Notes: a model not told the origin generated them from the sequence alone. Shown: positions 1 to 8,699, numbered from the stretch's first letter. The stretch: 23,659 nt of DNA from Patescibacteria group bacterium (GCA_018900995.1 JAHIFH010000034.1:1-23659), one strand, 5' to 3'. Program-made: numbers and translations.

Positions 1-2
1 CA

Positions 3-1034
3 ATCAACCTCTTTCCTGACCAAATAAAACAAGCCTGGGAAGAAGTATCAAACCTAAAAATCAAGGCATCCGATTTTAAAGAAATTAAGAATATTCTTGT
101 TGCCGGCATGGGCGGCTCTGCCCTTGGAGCCCGAGTAGTGGACTCGTTGAATTTTGAAGTTCTCGATTTCCCACTTGAGGTAATTACTAGCTACCACTTA
201 CCGGCATATGCCGATAGTCAGACACTAGTGGTAATCTCTAGTTATTCTGGCAATACCGAAGAAACTCTCTCTTGTTTTGAAGAGGCAATCGAAAAAAAAT
301 GTAAAATTTTTATTTTAACTGGTGGCGGTGAATTGGCTAAATTAGCTAGAGAGAAGAAAGTGCCAGCCTATATTTTTGAAGACCGATATAATCCCTCAAA
401 ACAGCCTCGGCTTGGACTTGGTTATTCACTGGCAGCTGAAATTTCTTTGCTTTCACGATTAGGATTGGTTCGCTTCACGGAAGGAATGATTTCCGAGGTT
501 ATTAATTATCTCAACAAAATGAGAATCGAGGCATCTTCAGATGCTCACTCGAGGGATAATCTGGCTAAAAAAATTGCCCATTCTCTTAAAGACAGAATCA
601 TCGTTATTGTTTCTAGTGAACATCTTATCGGGGCTTCACATGCTTTTAAAAATATGCTTAATGAGAATAGTAAGACTTTTGCGGTTAGGTTTAGTTTGCC
701 GGAATTAAATCATCATCTTTTAGAAAGCTTGAATTTTCCTAAAAATAATAAGCAGATTTTAAAGATTTTATTTATTGAGTCTGAAATTTTTGATGAAGAG
801 ATACAAAAAAGAATAAAAATTACAAAAGAGGTTGTCGAGAAAAATGATGTTCCTTATACCACCCTGGAAACCAAAGGAAGAACCAGACTTACTCAAGTTT
901 TTGAAACCATTTATCTTGGGAGTTATATCAGCTACTATTTAGCTCTCATTAACCAAGTCGACCCGGCTACAATCCCCTGGGTTGATTATTTTAAAAAAGC
1001 ATTAAAAGCGCCTGCCCATGAAAAGAAAAGATAA
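3..1034 (+). CDS. Bifunctional phosphoglucose/phosphomannose isomerase (5' end outside window)
   Basis: The reading frame is open from the first complete codon at base 3, so the true start lies upstream; 343 residues are visible. The GMGGSALGA stretch at 105-131 and the later SSYSGNTEET segment are the two sugar-phosphate-binding loops of a SIS domain. The C-terminal half fits the bacterial PGI/PMI C-terminal domain, including an ELNHHLLE segment of the kind that carries a catalytic His. The family interconverts glucose-6-phosphate or mannose-6-phosphate with fructose-6-phosphate in the cytosol. Its 3' end overlaps ppsA by 17 bases, so it is the first visible gene of a carbon-metabolism operon. 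Its promoter is not in the window. The family call is firm; which substrate dominates cannot be read from sequence. Confidence 0.88.
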   Translation: MNLFPDQIKQAWEEVSNLKIKASDFKEIKNILVAGMGGSALGARVVDSLNFEVLDFPLEVITSYHLPAYADSQTLVVISSYSGNTEETLSCFEEAIEKKCKIFILTGGGELAKLAREKKVPAYIFEDRYNPSKQPRLGLGYSLAAEISLLSRLGLVRFTEGMISEVINYLNKMRIEASSDAHSRDNLAKKIAHSLKDRIIVIVSSEHLIGASHAFKNMLNENSKTFAVRFSLPELNHHLLESLNFPKNNKQILKILFIESEIFDEEIQKRIKITKEVVEKNDVPYTTLETKGRTRLTQVFETIYLGSYISYYLALINQVDPATIPWVDYFKKALKAPAHEKKR

Positions 1035-3363
1035 GCAAAGCTTGTTACTTCGTAATAAAGACATTGTTTGGATTAATGAAGTTGATAAAGATGACGTAGG
1101 CATTGTTGGGGGTAAGGGAGCCAATTTAGGGGAGATGACTTCTTTTGGCTTGCCCATGCCCAATGGTTTCATTGTTACCGCTTCTGCTTATTTCCAATTT
1201 CTAAAAGAAAATAATTTAGAAAAAGTAATCCAACAAGAAATAAAAGAAATTGACCTGGAAAAGCCAGAAGCAATCAATCGGGCTTCCCAAAGGATTAAAA
1301 AAGTGATTGAAGATGGAAGAATGTCTGAAGATTTGGCAAAGAAAATCATTTTTACCTACGACAAGCTAGGAGGGTTGTTAAAGCAAGCCTTGGTAGCTAT
1401 CCGTTCTTCAGCAACAGCAGAAGATTTACCTACTGCTTCTTTTGCCGGGCAACAAGAAACTTTTCTCAATGTTAAAGGAGAAACAAATGTGGTCAAAAGA
1501 GTCCAGGATTGTTGGGCTTCTTTATTTACCCCAAGAGCAATTTTTTATCGAGAAGAAAACAAATTTGACCATCTTAAAGTAGGAATAGCCGTGGTTGTTC
1601 AAGAAATGATTGGCGCTGACGTTTCAGGAGTAATGTTTACTATTGACCCTGTGACTCATGAGAAAAACAGAATTGTTATTGAAGCTATTTATGGTTTAGG
1701 AGAGCTAATTGTCCAAGGTGAACTTATCCCTGACCGCTATGTAGTTGATAGAAAAAGCTTGGATATCATTTCGCGAGATGTTGCCAAACAAACAATTCAA
1801 TTGACTAAAGTGGGTAGTTTAAATAAGCAGAGCTTGTTGCTTCGCAATAAACGAACCAGAGTGCCAAAGAGTCTTCAAACAAAAAGAAAATTGACCGATA
1901 AACAAATTATAGAACTAGCTAAGCTCGGTAAAAAAATTCATCAACATTATTTCTTTCCCCAAGATATTGAATGGACTTTAGTGAAGAATAAATTTCATAT
2001 TGTCCAAACTAGACCGGTAACAACCATAAAAGAGCAAGAGGGTAAAAGAGTAAAAGAGCGAGAAATAAAACGAAAACCCATCTTAAAAGGATTAGCTGCT
2101 AGCCCAGGTTTAGCTTCTGGACCGGTGCAAATTGTGAAGTCGCCCAAGGAAATAGATAAGGTAGATGTTGGCGAAATCTTGGTGACTTCGATGACTTCAC
2201 CAGATTTTGTTCCGGCGATGAAAAAAGCAGTGGCTATTGTTACAGACAAAGGCGGGCAAACCTCTCATGCCGCTATTGTTAGTCGGGAACTAGGAATTCC
2301 TTGTGTCGTCGGAACCAAAATTGCCACCAAAAGGCTCAAGAACAAACAAGTGATTACTGTGCATGGCGAAAAGGGTGAAATTTATCTTGGCGGAATGATA
2401 AAGGGGGGTCACCGTAAAATGACCCCAAAAAAGAAGGAAGGCGCCCGTCCGCTTGAGATGGTAGCTTTAAAAACTGCGACCAAAATTTATGTTAATCTGG
2501 GCGAACCTCAGCTTGCCCAAGAAATCGCCCAACGAAATGTTGATGGCGTTGGTTTGTTAAGAGCTGAATTCATGATTGCCGAGATTGGGACTCATCCTAA
2601 GAAAATGATTAAAGAAAAAAAGAAAAAATTGTTTATTGAACAACTCACTAAAGGTATTAGTCAGTTTTGTCAAGCCTTTAATCCTCGTCCCGTTGTTTAC
2701 CGAACAACTGATTTTAAAACTAACGAATACTGCAATTTAACTGGAGGCAAATCTTACGAACCAGAAGAAGAAAATCCTCTTTTGGGATACCGTGGCGCTT
2801 TGCGCTACATCATTGACGAAGAAGTATTTGAGATGGAGTTGGCTGCCATCAAAAAGGTAAGAAACAAACTAGACTTAACCAATCTCTGGCTAATGGTTCC
2901 TTTTGTCCGTACTCCAGAAGAATTGAAAAAGGTAAAGAAAATTATCACTGCCAGTGGTTTAATCAGAAGCCCTAGTTTTGAAATCTGGTTGATGGTTGAG
3001 ATTCCTTCTAATATTATTCTCTTAGAGGATTTTATAAAAGTGGGGATTGATGGCATTTCGATTGGCTCAAATGATTTAACCATGCTTATTCTGGGAGTAG
3101 ATAGAGATAATGCTAACATAGCAGAAACATTTAATGAGCAGGACCCGGCAGTTACTTGGGCATTAGAAAAAGCAATAAAAACTTGTCAAAAACACAAAAT
3201 TACTAGTTCAATTTGTGGCCAAGCGCCATCTGTCTATCCTGATTTGGTAGAAAATTTAGTTAAATGGGGCATTACTAGCATTTCTGTTAATCCTGATGCG
3301 ATTGAAAGAACCCGAGAATTAGTTTACGAAACAGAAAAAAGGATAGCGAAGAAACATGGCTAA
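1018..3363 (+). CDS. ppsA: Phosphoenolpyruvate synthase
   Basis: This 781-residue protein has the three-domain layout of PEP synthase. An N-terminal ATP-grasp-like domain (about residues 15-340) begins with GGKGANLGEM and contains AIRSSATAEDLPTASFAGQ. A swivelling phosphohistidine domain carries GGQTSHAAI with His417. A C-terminal TIM barrel carries the catalytic Cys733 in SSICGQAPS. It interconverts pyruvate + ATP with PEP + AMP + Pi. No pyruvate kinase gene is seen here, so it could work in either direction. It overlaps pgi/pmi by 17 bases and eno by 8. Oddly, three palindromic DNA elements lie in frame: residues 8-14 (N-terminal extension), about 272-278 (loop of the ATP-binding domain) and 463-470 (linker before the barrel). 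The first two both encode KQSLLLRNK. Without the first element a start nearer KDIVWINEV would be expected. Confidence 0.95.
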   Translation: MKRKDKQSLLLRNKDIVWINEVDKDDVGIVGGKGANLGEMTSFGLPMPNGFIVTASAYFQFLKENNLEKVIQQEIKEIDLEKPEAINRASQRIKKVIEDGRMSEDLAKKIIFTYDKLGGLLKQALVAIRSSATAEDLPTASFAGQQETFLNVKGETNVVKRVQDCWASLFTPRAIFYREENKFDHLKVGIAVVVQEMIGADVSGVMFTIDPVTHEKNRIVIEAIYGLGELIVQGELIPDRYVVDRKSLDIISRDVAKQTIQLTKVGSLNKQSLLLRNKRTRVPKSLQTKRKLTDKQIIELAKLGKKIHQHYFFPQDIEWTLVKNKFHIVQTRPVTTIKEQEGKRVKEREIKRKPILKGLAASPGLASGPVQIVKSPKEIDKVDVGEILVTSMTSPDFVPAMKKAVAIVTDKGGQTSHAAIVSRELGIPCVVGTKIATKRLKNKQVITVHGEKGEIYLGGMIKGGHRKMTPKKKEGARPLEMVALKTATKIYVNLGEPQLAQEIAQRNVDGVGLLRAEFMIAEIGTHPKKMIKEKKKKLFIEQLTKGISQFCQAFNPRPVVYRTTDFKTNEYCNLTGGKSYEPEEENPLLGYRGALRYIIDEEVFEMELAAIKKVRNKLDLTNLWLMVPFVRTPEELKKVKKIITASGLIRSPSFEIWLMVEIPSNIILLEDFIKVGIDGISIGSNDLTMLILGVDRDNANIAETFNEQDPAVTWALEKAIKTCQKHKITSSICGQAPSVYPDLVENLVKWGITSISVNPDAIERTRELVYETEKRIAKKHG
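1042..1058 (+). repeat. Palindromic element, family P1, in-frame copy 1 in ppsA
   Basis: Arms TTGTTAC (1042-1048) and GTAATAA (1052-1058) pair over a 3-nt loop with one G-T wobble. The flanks (ATAAGCAAAGC before, AAG after) match copy 2 at 1834-1850 and the tRNA leader copies near 16911 and 20810. It encodes part of the N-terminal extension of PpsA, ahead of the first conserved residues. Confidence 0.7.
1834..1850 (+). repeat. Palindromic element, family P1, in-frame copy 2 in ppsA
   Basis: Arms TTGTTGC (1834-1840) and GCAATAA (1844-1850) pair over a TTC loop. Relative to copy 1 the A-T pair near the tip is replaced by G-C on both arms, a compensatory change. It encodes the same KQSLLLRNK peptide, here inside a variable loop of the ATP-binding domain between two conserved segments. 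Confidence 0.72.
2405..2426 (+). repeat. Third in-frame palindrome in ppsA
   Basis: Perfect 7-base arms GGGGTCA (2405-2411) and TGACCCC (2420-2426) enclose an 8-nt loop. It encodes part of GGHRKMTPKKKEG, which falls in the linker between the phosphohistidine domain and the TIM barrel. Its sequence differs from the other two ppsA palindromes. Confidence 0.55.
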
Positions 3364-4618
3364 GATCAAAAACATCAAATCCAGAGAAATTCTTGACTCC
3401 CGCGGCAATCCAACCGTAGAAACTACAGTTGTTTTAGATGATGGTTCAAAAGCAGAAGGCTCAGTTCCCTCAGGAGCTTCTTTAGGTAAGTACGAAGCGG
3501 TGGAGTTAAGAGACAACGACCCTAAGCGATATAAAGGCATGGGTGTTTTGACTGCTGTTAACAATGTCAATCAGATAATTGCTCCTAAACTAAAAGGCAT
3601 GGAAGCAAGCAAGCAGATTGAAATAGACAAGTTGCTTATTGAACTCGACGGTACCCAAAACAAATCAAAGTTAGGGGCTAATGCTATCCTCAGTGTTTCC
3701 CAGGCAGTTATTGAAGCCGCCGCTGTTAGTAAAAAATTACCAACTTACAAATATGTTGCCTCGCTTTATGGTTTTAAAATACCCAAAAAACTACCGGTGC
3801 CAACCTTTAACTTAATCAATGGCGGAAAACATGGGGCGGGAAATTTGGAGTTTCAGGAGTTTCATATAGTTCCTTCTACCACAAGAACATATAGCGAAGC
3901 TTTGAGATTAGCAGAAGAAATTTATCAAACTCTGGAGGATGTTTTGAAAAAACATGGCGCTATCCATAGCGTAGGCGATGAGGGTGGCTATGCGCCTGAT
4001 TTATTTTCCAACGCCGATGCTTTAGAACTCCTGATGGAAGCAATAGATAGGGCTGGCTACGTTTTCAATAAAGATGTCTTTCTGGGCTTGGATGTGGCAG
4101 CAGGATTTTTCTACAAGAGCGGCAAGTATCAAATTAAAGACCGCACCATGCCTATGGAAACCGAAAATTTGGTTAATTTTTACAAGGAGTTAAACGAACA
4201 GTATCCACTTTTCTCCTTAGAAGACGGTTTTTATGAAGACGACTGGAATGGCTGGATTAGAATTACTCAGCAACTTCCAGAAACAATTATTATTGGCGAT
4301 GACTTGTTGGCTACCAATAAATTTCGACTTGAGGAAGCCATAAAAAAGAAGGCCTGTAATGCTGTTCTGGTTAAGCCCAACCAAATTGGCACAATTTCCG
4401 AAACAGTTTATGTGGTAATGAAAGCACGCGAAGCGAATTGGAAAGTTATTGTTTCTCATCGGAGCGGCGAAACCAATGATGACTTTATTGCTGATTTTGC
4501 TGTAAGTGTTAAGGCTGATTATACTAAGTTCGGCGCGCCTGCCCGGGGTGAACGAGTAGCAAAATATAATCGACTCTTAGCAATCGAAGCAGAAATTGGA
4601 GAGAATGCCCATTCCTAA
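3356..4618 (+). CDS. eno: Enolase
   Basis: This 420-residue protein is full length for the family and interconverts 2-phosphoglycerate and PEP in the cytosol. Recognisable blocks in order are the N-terminal SREILDSRGNPTVE, the substrate loop SGASLGKYEAVELRD (usually SGASTG), GDEGGYAPD with the catalytic Glu, LEDGFYEDDW and GDDLLATN with metal-binding acids, VKPNQIGT with the catalytic Lys, and SHRSGET with the substrate-binding His/Arg/Ser. The ATG overlaps the end of ppsA by 8 bases and the 3' end overlaps gpmI by 14, consistent with translational coupling. The Leu in place of Thr in the first loop is the only oddity noticed. Confidence 0.97.
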   Translation: MAKIKNIKSREILDSRGNPTVETTVVLDDGSKAEGSVPSGASLGKYEAVELRDNDPKRYKGMGVLTAVNNVNQIIAPKLKGMEASKQIEIDKLLIELDGTQNKSKLGANAILSVSQAVIEAAAVSKKLPTYKYVASLYGFKIPKKLPVPTFNLINGGKHGAGNLEFQEFHIVPSTTRTYSEALRLAEEIYQTLEDVLKKHGAIHSVGDEGGYAPDLFSNADALELLMEAIDRAGYVFNKDVFLGLDVAAGFFYKSGKYQIKDRTMPMETENLVNFYKELNEQYPLFSLEDGFYEDDWNGWIRITQQLPETIIIGDDLLATNKFRLEEAIKKKACNAVLVKPNQIGTISETVYVVMKAREANWKVIVSHRSGETNDDFIADFAVSVKADYTKFGAPARGERVAKYNRLLAIEAEIGENAHS

Positions 4619-6230
4619 ACCTGTTGTTCTCATTATCATGGATGGCTGGGGTATTACCTCAGAAGCTAAGGGTAACGCTGTTGCTCAAGCCAAAACCCCT
4701 AATATCAATCGCTTTTGGGCGGCCTACCCCAAGACCCTTTTATCTGCTTCAGGAAAAGCCGTTGGTTTGTTCGGAGGCGAAGAAGGTAATTCAGAGGCGG
4801 GTCATCTTAATATCGGTGCCGGACAGATTGTCTTCCAAGAGCTGCCCAAAATTGATTTGTTAATTGCTGACGGCAGTTTTTTTAGCATTCCCGCTTTTTT
4901 ATCTGCTATTAAGCATGTTAAGAAAAACAAATCTCAAATTCATTTAATAGGCTTGCTAGGAGCAGGCGGGGTTCACTCAAGTATAAGCCATCTTTTTGCT
5001 TTACTTAAGTTAGCCAAAACACAACAACTTACGCAGGTCTATCTTCACCTTTTTACAGACGGTCGTGATTCACCGCCCAGCTCCGCTCTTATCTATATTA
5101 GTCAACTCCAAGAGGAGATAGAAAAAATAGGAATTGGCAAAGTTGCTTCCATTGGCGGTCGTTATTTTGGTATGGACCGTGATCACCGCTGGGAAAGGAC
5201 CCAGAAAGCTTATGATGCGATGGTTTTAGGTAAAGGGAAGAAGTTTAAATCAGCGGCCGAAGGCATTAAGGCTTCTTACCAGGCTGGTAAAACCGACGAG
5301 TTTATAGAGCCATTTTTAGTAACCGAAGATAGCCAAGTTCATTTAATTAATGACCACGATTCAGTTATTTTCTTTAACTTCCGCATCGACCGTCCTCGTC
5401 AGTTGACCAAGGCTTTTGTTTTACCTGACTTTGAGAGATTAGTAATAGAAAAAGTAGCCTTTGACCCTTATGCGGAAAGATATGGACTGAAACAGTATCA
5501 ACCACCCCAGAAAACAACTACTTTTGTGAGAGAAAAAGTTCTTCAGGACTTGTTGTTTGTTACCTTGACCGAATATGAGCCGAATTTGCCTGTAGAAGTC
5601 GCTTTTGTTCCTGAAAGCGTCAAAATGCCTTTAGGGAGGGTAATAGCCGAAAAAGATTTAAGGCAGTTTCATATTGCGGAAACAGAAAAGGAACGACATG
5701 TCACTTATTATTTTAATGGACGGCGGGAAAAACCATTTCCAGGAGAAGATAGGGTGGAAATTCCTTCTCCTAATGTAAAAACCTATGACCTTCAACCAGA
5801 AATGTCAGCCTATGGAGTAACCGAGGAGTTATTAAGGAGAATAAAAACAGGCTTTTATGACTTTATTCTTGTTAATTATGCTAATCCTGATATGGTGGGG
5901 CACACCGGGGTTTTTGAAGCGGGAATTAAAGCCTGCGAGGTTATTGATGACTGTGTAGGTAAGGTGGTTCAGACTGTCAATAATCTTGATGGCGTTTGTC
6001 TGATAACGGCTGACCATGGTAATGTCGAAGAAATGATTGATTTAAAAACAGGCGAGGTTGATACCAAGCATTCCACCAATCCCGTCCCTTTTATGGTGGT
6101 AAGCAAGTATTTTGATCATCAAGGACGGATGCTGCCAAGAGGAGTTTTGGCTGATATCGCCCCTACGATATTGGCAATTATGGAAGTTGAAAAACCGGGT
6201 CTAATGACCGGTAATAACTTATTAGTTTGA
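4605..6230 (+). CDS. gpmI: 2,3-bisphosphoglycerate-independent phosphoglycerate mutase
   Basis: This 541-residue alkaline-phosphatase-fold enzyme interconverts 3- and 2-phosphoglycerate. MDGWGI near the N-terminus supplies a metal-binding Asp, and Ser63 in EGNSEAGH is the phospho-carrying serine. IGGRYFGMDRDHRW is the substrate-binding block of the inserted transferase domain. NYANPDMVGHTG, TADHGNVEEM and KHSTNPVPF complete the two-metal site. I chose the ATG at 4605 because GGAGA lies just upstream and the next residues match the family start; a TTG nine bases earlier is less likely. It overlaps eno by 14 bases, and its stop codon shares one base with the acs start (TGATG). Confidence 0.96.
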   Translation: MPIPKPVVLIIMDGWGITSEAKGNAVAQAKTPNINRFWAAYPKTLLSASGKAVGLFGGEEGNSEAGHLNIGAGQIVFQELPKIDLLIADGSFFSIPAFLSAIKHVKKNKSQIHLIGLLGAGGVHSSISHLFALLKLAKTQQLTQVYLHLFTDGRDSPPSSALIYISQLQEEIEKIGIGKVASIGGRYFGMDRDHRWERTQKAYDAMVLGKGKKFKSAAEGIKASYQAGKTDEFIEPFLVTEDSQVHLINDHDSVIFFNFRIDRPRQLTKAFVLPDFERLVIEKVAFDPYAERYGLKQYQPPQKTTTFVREKVLQDLLFVTLTEYEPNLPVEVAFVPESVKMPLGRVIAEKDLRQFHIAETEKERHVTYYFNGRREKPFPGEDRVEIPSPNVKTYDLQPEMSAYGVTEELLRRIKTGFYDFILVNYANPDMVGHTGVFEAGIKACEVIDDCVGKVVQTVNNLDGVCLITADHGNVEEMIDLKTGEVDTKHSTNPVPFMVVSKYFDHQGRMLPRGVLADIAPTILAIMEVEKPGLMTGNNLLV

Positions 6231-8029
6231 TGAAGCAAAAAATTATTAGCCTTAAACAAAAAAAGCTCAAAACCAAGCCTAATTTAGTTGATTATGAGAA
6301 AACTTATCCTCGTTTTGAATGGCAAGAGGCAGAAAAAGAGCTGGATTGGTTTCCCCAAAAAAAGTTAAATGCTGCTTATAATGCCATAGACCGCCAGGCT
6401 AAGGGCTCAAGGAAAAATAAAGTTGCTCTTTATTGGGAAGGCGAAAATGGCGAGAAGGAAAAATATACTTTCGCTGAGTTAAATCAGTTATCAAATAAAT
6501 TTGGCAATGTGCTCAAGAAATTAGGGGTTAAAAGAGGCGAGCGGGTGTTCTTTTTTTTACCTCGAGTGCCTGAACTTTATTTAGGCTTTCTAGGAACTTT
6601 AAAAATAGGGGCGATTGCCGGGACTCTTTTTTCTGCTTTTGGACATCAGGCTTTGCTGGATAGATTAAAAAATTCTGGAGCTAAGGTTGTGGTTACTAAT
6701 AAAGAGCTTTATCAACGGGTTGTCAAGATTGAAAAGCAACTCCCTGAGTTAGAAAAAGTATTGTTAATTGATGCCGAAGCCAATAAAAAGGGTAAATTTG
6801 GTTTATCAGAACTTATTCTTAAAGCCTCAGATAAGCTCAACTGTGCCCGAATGTCTCCTTCTGATGCTGCTTTCATGCTTTACACCTCAGGCACAACCGG
6901 CAAGCCAAAAGGAGTAGTTCATTGTCATCAGGCGATTCTTTTAGAGCATATGACAGCTAAATGGGTGCTTGATTTGAAAGAAGGTGATGTTTATTGGGTA
7001 ACCGCCGATCCGGGCTGGGTAACAGGCATTGGTTATGGAATTTTGGGAAATTGGAGCAATGGGGCTTCTAGTTTAGTTTATGAGGGTAGATTTGATCCTG
7101 GCAAGTGGTATCAGTTGATTCAGGACTACAGGGTGACTGTTTGGTATACAGCACCAACAGCCATTAGGATGCTGGCGGCCAAAGACTCCAAAATAGTCGA
7201 GAAATATGACTTATCTTCACTCCGCCATTTAGCTTCAGTGGGAGAACCTTTGAATCCTGAAGCAATTTATTGGGGCTTAAAAGCTTTTGGTTTACCTTTT
7301 CATGATAATTGGTGGCAAACGGAAACCGGGGGAATTTTGATTGCCAATTATCCTTGTCTGCCAATTAAACCTGGCTCAATGGGTAAACCGGTTCCGGGAG
7401 TGAAAGCGGCAATTATCAATGATAAAGGCAGAAAGCTAGGTATTAATAAAATTGGTAATTTGGCCATTAAACCCCCTTGGCCCTCAATGATGAAAAAAGT
7501 CTGGCGAAGACCGAAAAAATACAAAAGCTATTTTATTAAAGGATTGGCTCGCCAGGCTTCGACTGAGCTCAGCCGAATGTCTGAGCGAGGAGCGAAGCGA
7601 CGAGTCGAATGGTATATCTCTGGTGATTTAGCCTATAAGGATAAATATGGTTATTTTTGGTTTGTAGGAAGAGCGGATGATGTGATTAAGACCGCTGGAG
7701 AGAGAGTTGGTCCTTTTGAAGTGGAATCCGCTTTAGTTTCTCATCCAAGTGTAGCGGAGGCGGCAGTGATTGGTAAGCCTGACCCTATTCGAGGCGAGAT
7801 AATCAAAGCCTTTATTGCCTTAAAACCCCTCCAGAGAGGCTCTGAGAACCTCAAAAAGGCTATCCAGACCTTTGTTAAGCGCGAGCTGGCAGGTCACGCC
7901 TATCCACGAGAAATTGAGTTTGTAGAGAAGCTACCTAAAACACGCTCTGGCAAGATTGTCAGGCGCTTGTTGAAAGCTAAAGAGTTGGGTCTGCCCACTG
8001 GCGACGTTTCTACTCTAGAAGAATTCTAA
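6230..8029 (+). CDS. acsA: Acetyl-CoA synthetase (AMP-forming)
   Basis: This 599-residue ANL-superfamily enzyme activates acetate to acetyl-CoA through acetyl-AMP. The P-loop is YTSGTTGKPKGVVH, followed by the acetate/adenylate block WWQTETGG. The hinge and adenylate region is FVGRADDVIKTAGERVGPFE, and the C-terminal catalytic Lys lies in PKTRSGKIVRR. It is the last gene of the central-carbon operon, starting on the gpmI stop codon. Residues 439-460 (LARQAS to RRVE) are absent from the usual pattern, where SYF-x-x-G runs directly into WY-x-SGD. They coincide with a palindromic DNA insertion at 7558-7609. The 3' end overlaps rsmI tail to tail by 20 bases. Substrate preference for acetate over propionate is inferred from overall similarity. 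Confidence 0.93.
   Translation: MKQKIISLKQKKLKTKPNLVDYEKTYPRFEWQEAEKELDWFPQKKLNAAYNAIDRQAKGSRKNKVALYWEGENGEKEKYTFAELNQLSNKFGNVLKKLGVKRGERVFFFLPRVPELYLGFLGTLKIGAIAGTLFSAFGHQALLDRLKNSGAKVVVTNKELYQRVVKIEKQLPELEKVLLIDAEANKKGKFGLSELILKASDKLNCARMSPSDAAFMLYTSGTTGKPKGVVHCHQAILLEHMTAKWVLDLKEGDVYWVTADPGWVTGIGYGILGNWSNGASSLVYEGRFDPGKWYQLIQDYRVTVWYTAPTAIRMLAAKDSKIVEKYDLSSLRHLASVGEPLNPEAIYWGLKAFGLPFHDNWWQTETGGILIANYPCLPIKPGSMGKPVPGVKAAIINDKGRKLGINKIGNLAIKPPWPSMMKKVWRRPKKYKSYFIKGLARQASTELSRMSERGAKRRVEWYISGDLAYKDKYGYFWFVGRADDVIKTAGERVGPFEVESALVSHPSVAEAAVIGKPDPIRGEIIKAFIALKPLQRGSENLKKAIQTFVKRELAGHAYPREIEFVEKLPKTRSGKIVRRLLKAKELGLPTGDVSTLEEF
7558..7609 (+). repeat. 52-bp palindromic insertion within acs
   Basis: Terminal arms TTCGACT (7558-7564) and AGTCGAA (7603-7609) are perfect inverted repeats. 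CTCAG and CTGAG at about 7568-7572 and 7580-7584 form an inner stem. The extra 22 codons (7544-7609) sit cleanly between two segments that are adjacent in other acetyl-CoA synthetases and keep the frame, so I read this as an in-frame insertion of a mobile palindrome. Confidence 0.7.
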
Positions 8030-8699
8030 AAAGAAGGGTAAATTCTCCTATAGGCTTAATTTTTTCAAAATACTTGATTGATTGGCTTATTTTCTCTCTT
8101 CTTATTTCTTCATGAACTTTAGTTAATTCTCGGCAAATAACGATCTCAATGTCGTCAAAAATATCTTTGATTTCTTTTAAACTTTTTAACAAGCGATAGG
8201 GAGATTCGAAGAAGATAATTGTTGTTTTAGTTGGCAACGAACTGAGAATCTTTTTTCTTTTTCCTTGCTTTTTCGGTAAATAACCCAGAAATAGAAATTT
8301 ATCAGTCGGTAATCCAGAGGAAACTAGGGCAGTGAGAATAGCAGAGGCACCGGGGACTGATTCAACTTTAATCTTCTCCTTAATACATTCGCGTACCAGC
8401 TTAAAACCCGGGTCGGAAATAGTAGGCGTGCCGGCATTGCTTACTAAAGCGACATTTTTACCTTCTTTTAAGAACCGAATAATTTGGGGAATTCGTTTTA
8501 GCTCATTTTCTTCGTAATAAGAAATTAGGCGGGGTTTCTCTTGACAAGGTGACACCTTGTCAATCTTGTTAAGGAGTGAGCCTGTTTTGCGAGTATCTTC
8601 TGAAGCAATAATGTCCACCTCCGAGAGGATTCGCTTAGCTCGTAAAGTGATATCTTCCAAGTTGCCTATTGGTGTTGACACTAAATAGAGAGTGCCCAT
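8010..8699 (-). CDS. rsmI: 16S rRNA (cytidine1402-2'-O)-methyltransferase RsmI
   Basis: This 229-residue member of the tetrapyrrole-methylase fold has the RsmI signature blocks: YLVSTPIGNLEDITLRA at the N-terminus, ASEDTRKTG, NAGTPTISDPG for SAM binding, VPGASA and FFESPYRL. It methylates the ribose of C1402 in the ribosomal decoding centre. Residues 46-53 (IDKVSPCQ) are an extra loop encoded by a perfect DNA palindrome at 8541-8563. The gene overlaps acs tail to tail by 20 bases and diverges from porA. Its own promoter is placed so that transcription should begin at or very near the ATG. Confidence 0.95.
   Translation of the reverse strand: MGTLYLVSTPIGNLEDITLRAKRILSEVDIIASEDTRKTGSLLNKIDKVSPCQEKPRLISYYEENELKRIPQIIRFLKEGKNVALVSNAGTPTISDPGFKLVRECIKEKIKVESVPGASAILTALVSSGLPTDKFLFLGYLPKKQGKRKKILSSLPTKTTIIFFESPYRLLKSLKEIKDIFDDIEIVICRELTKVHEEIRREKISQSIKYFEKIKPIGEFTLLFRILLE
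8541..8563. repeat. Perfect palindrome within rsmI
   Basis: TTGACAAGGTG (8541-8551), one central base and CACCTTGTCAA (8553-8563) form an 11-bp perfect inverted repeat with a 1-nt loop. In the rsmI frame it encodes IDKVSPCQ, between LLNK and the conserved ISYYEEN block, where relatives are several residues shorter. Confidence 0.68.
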
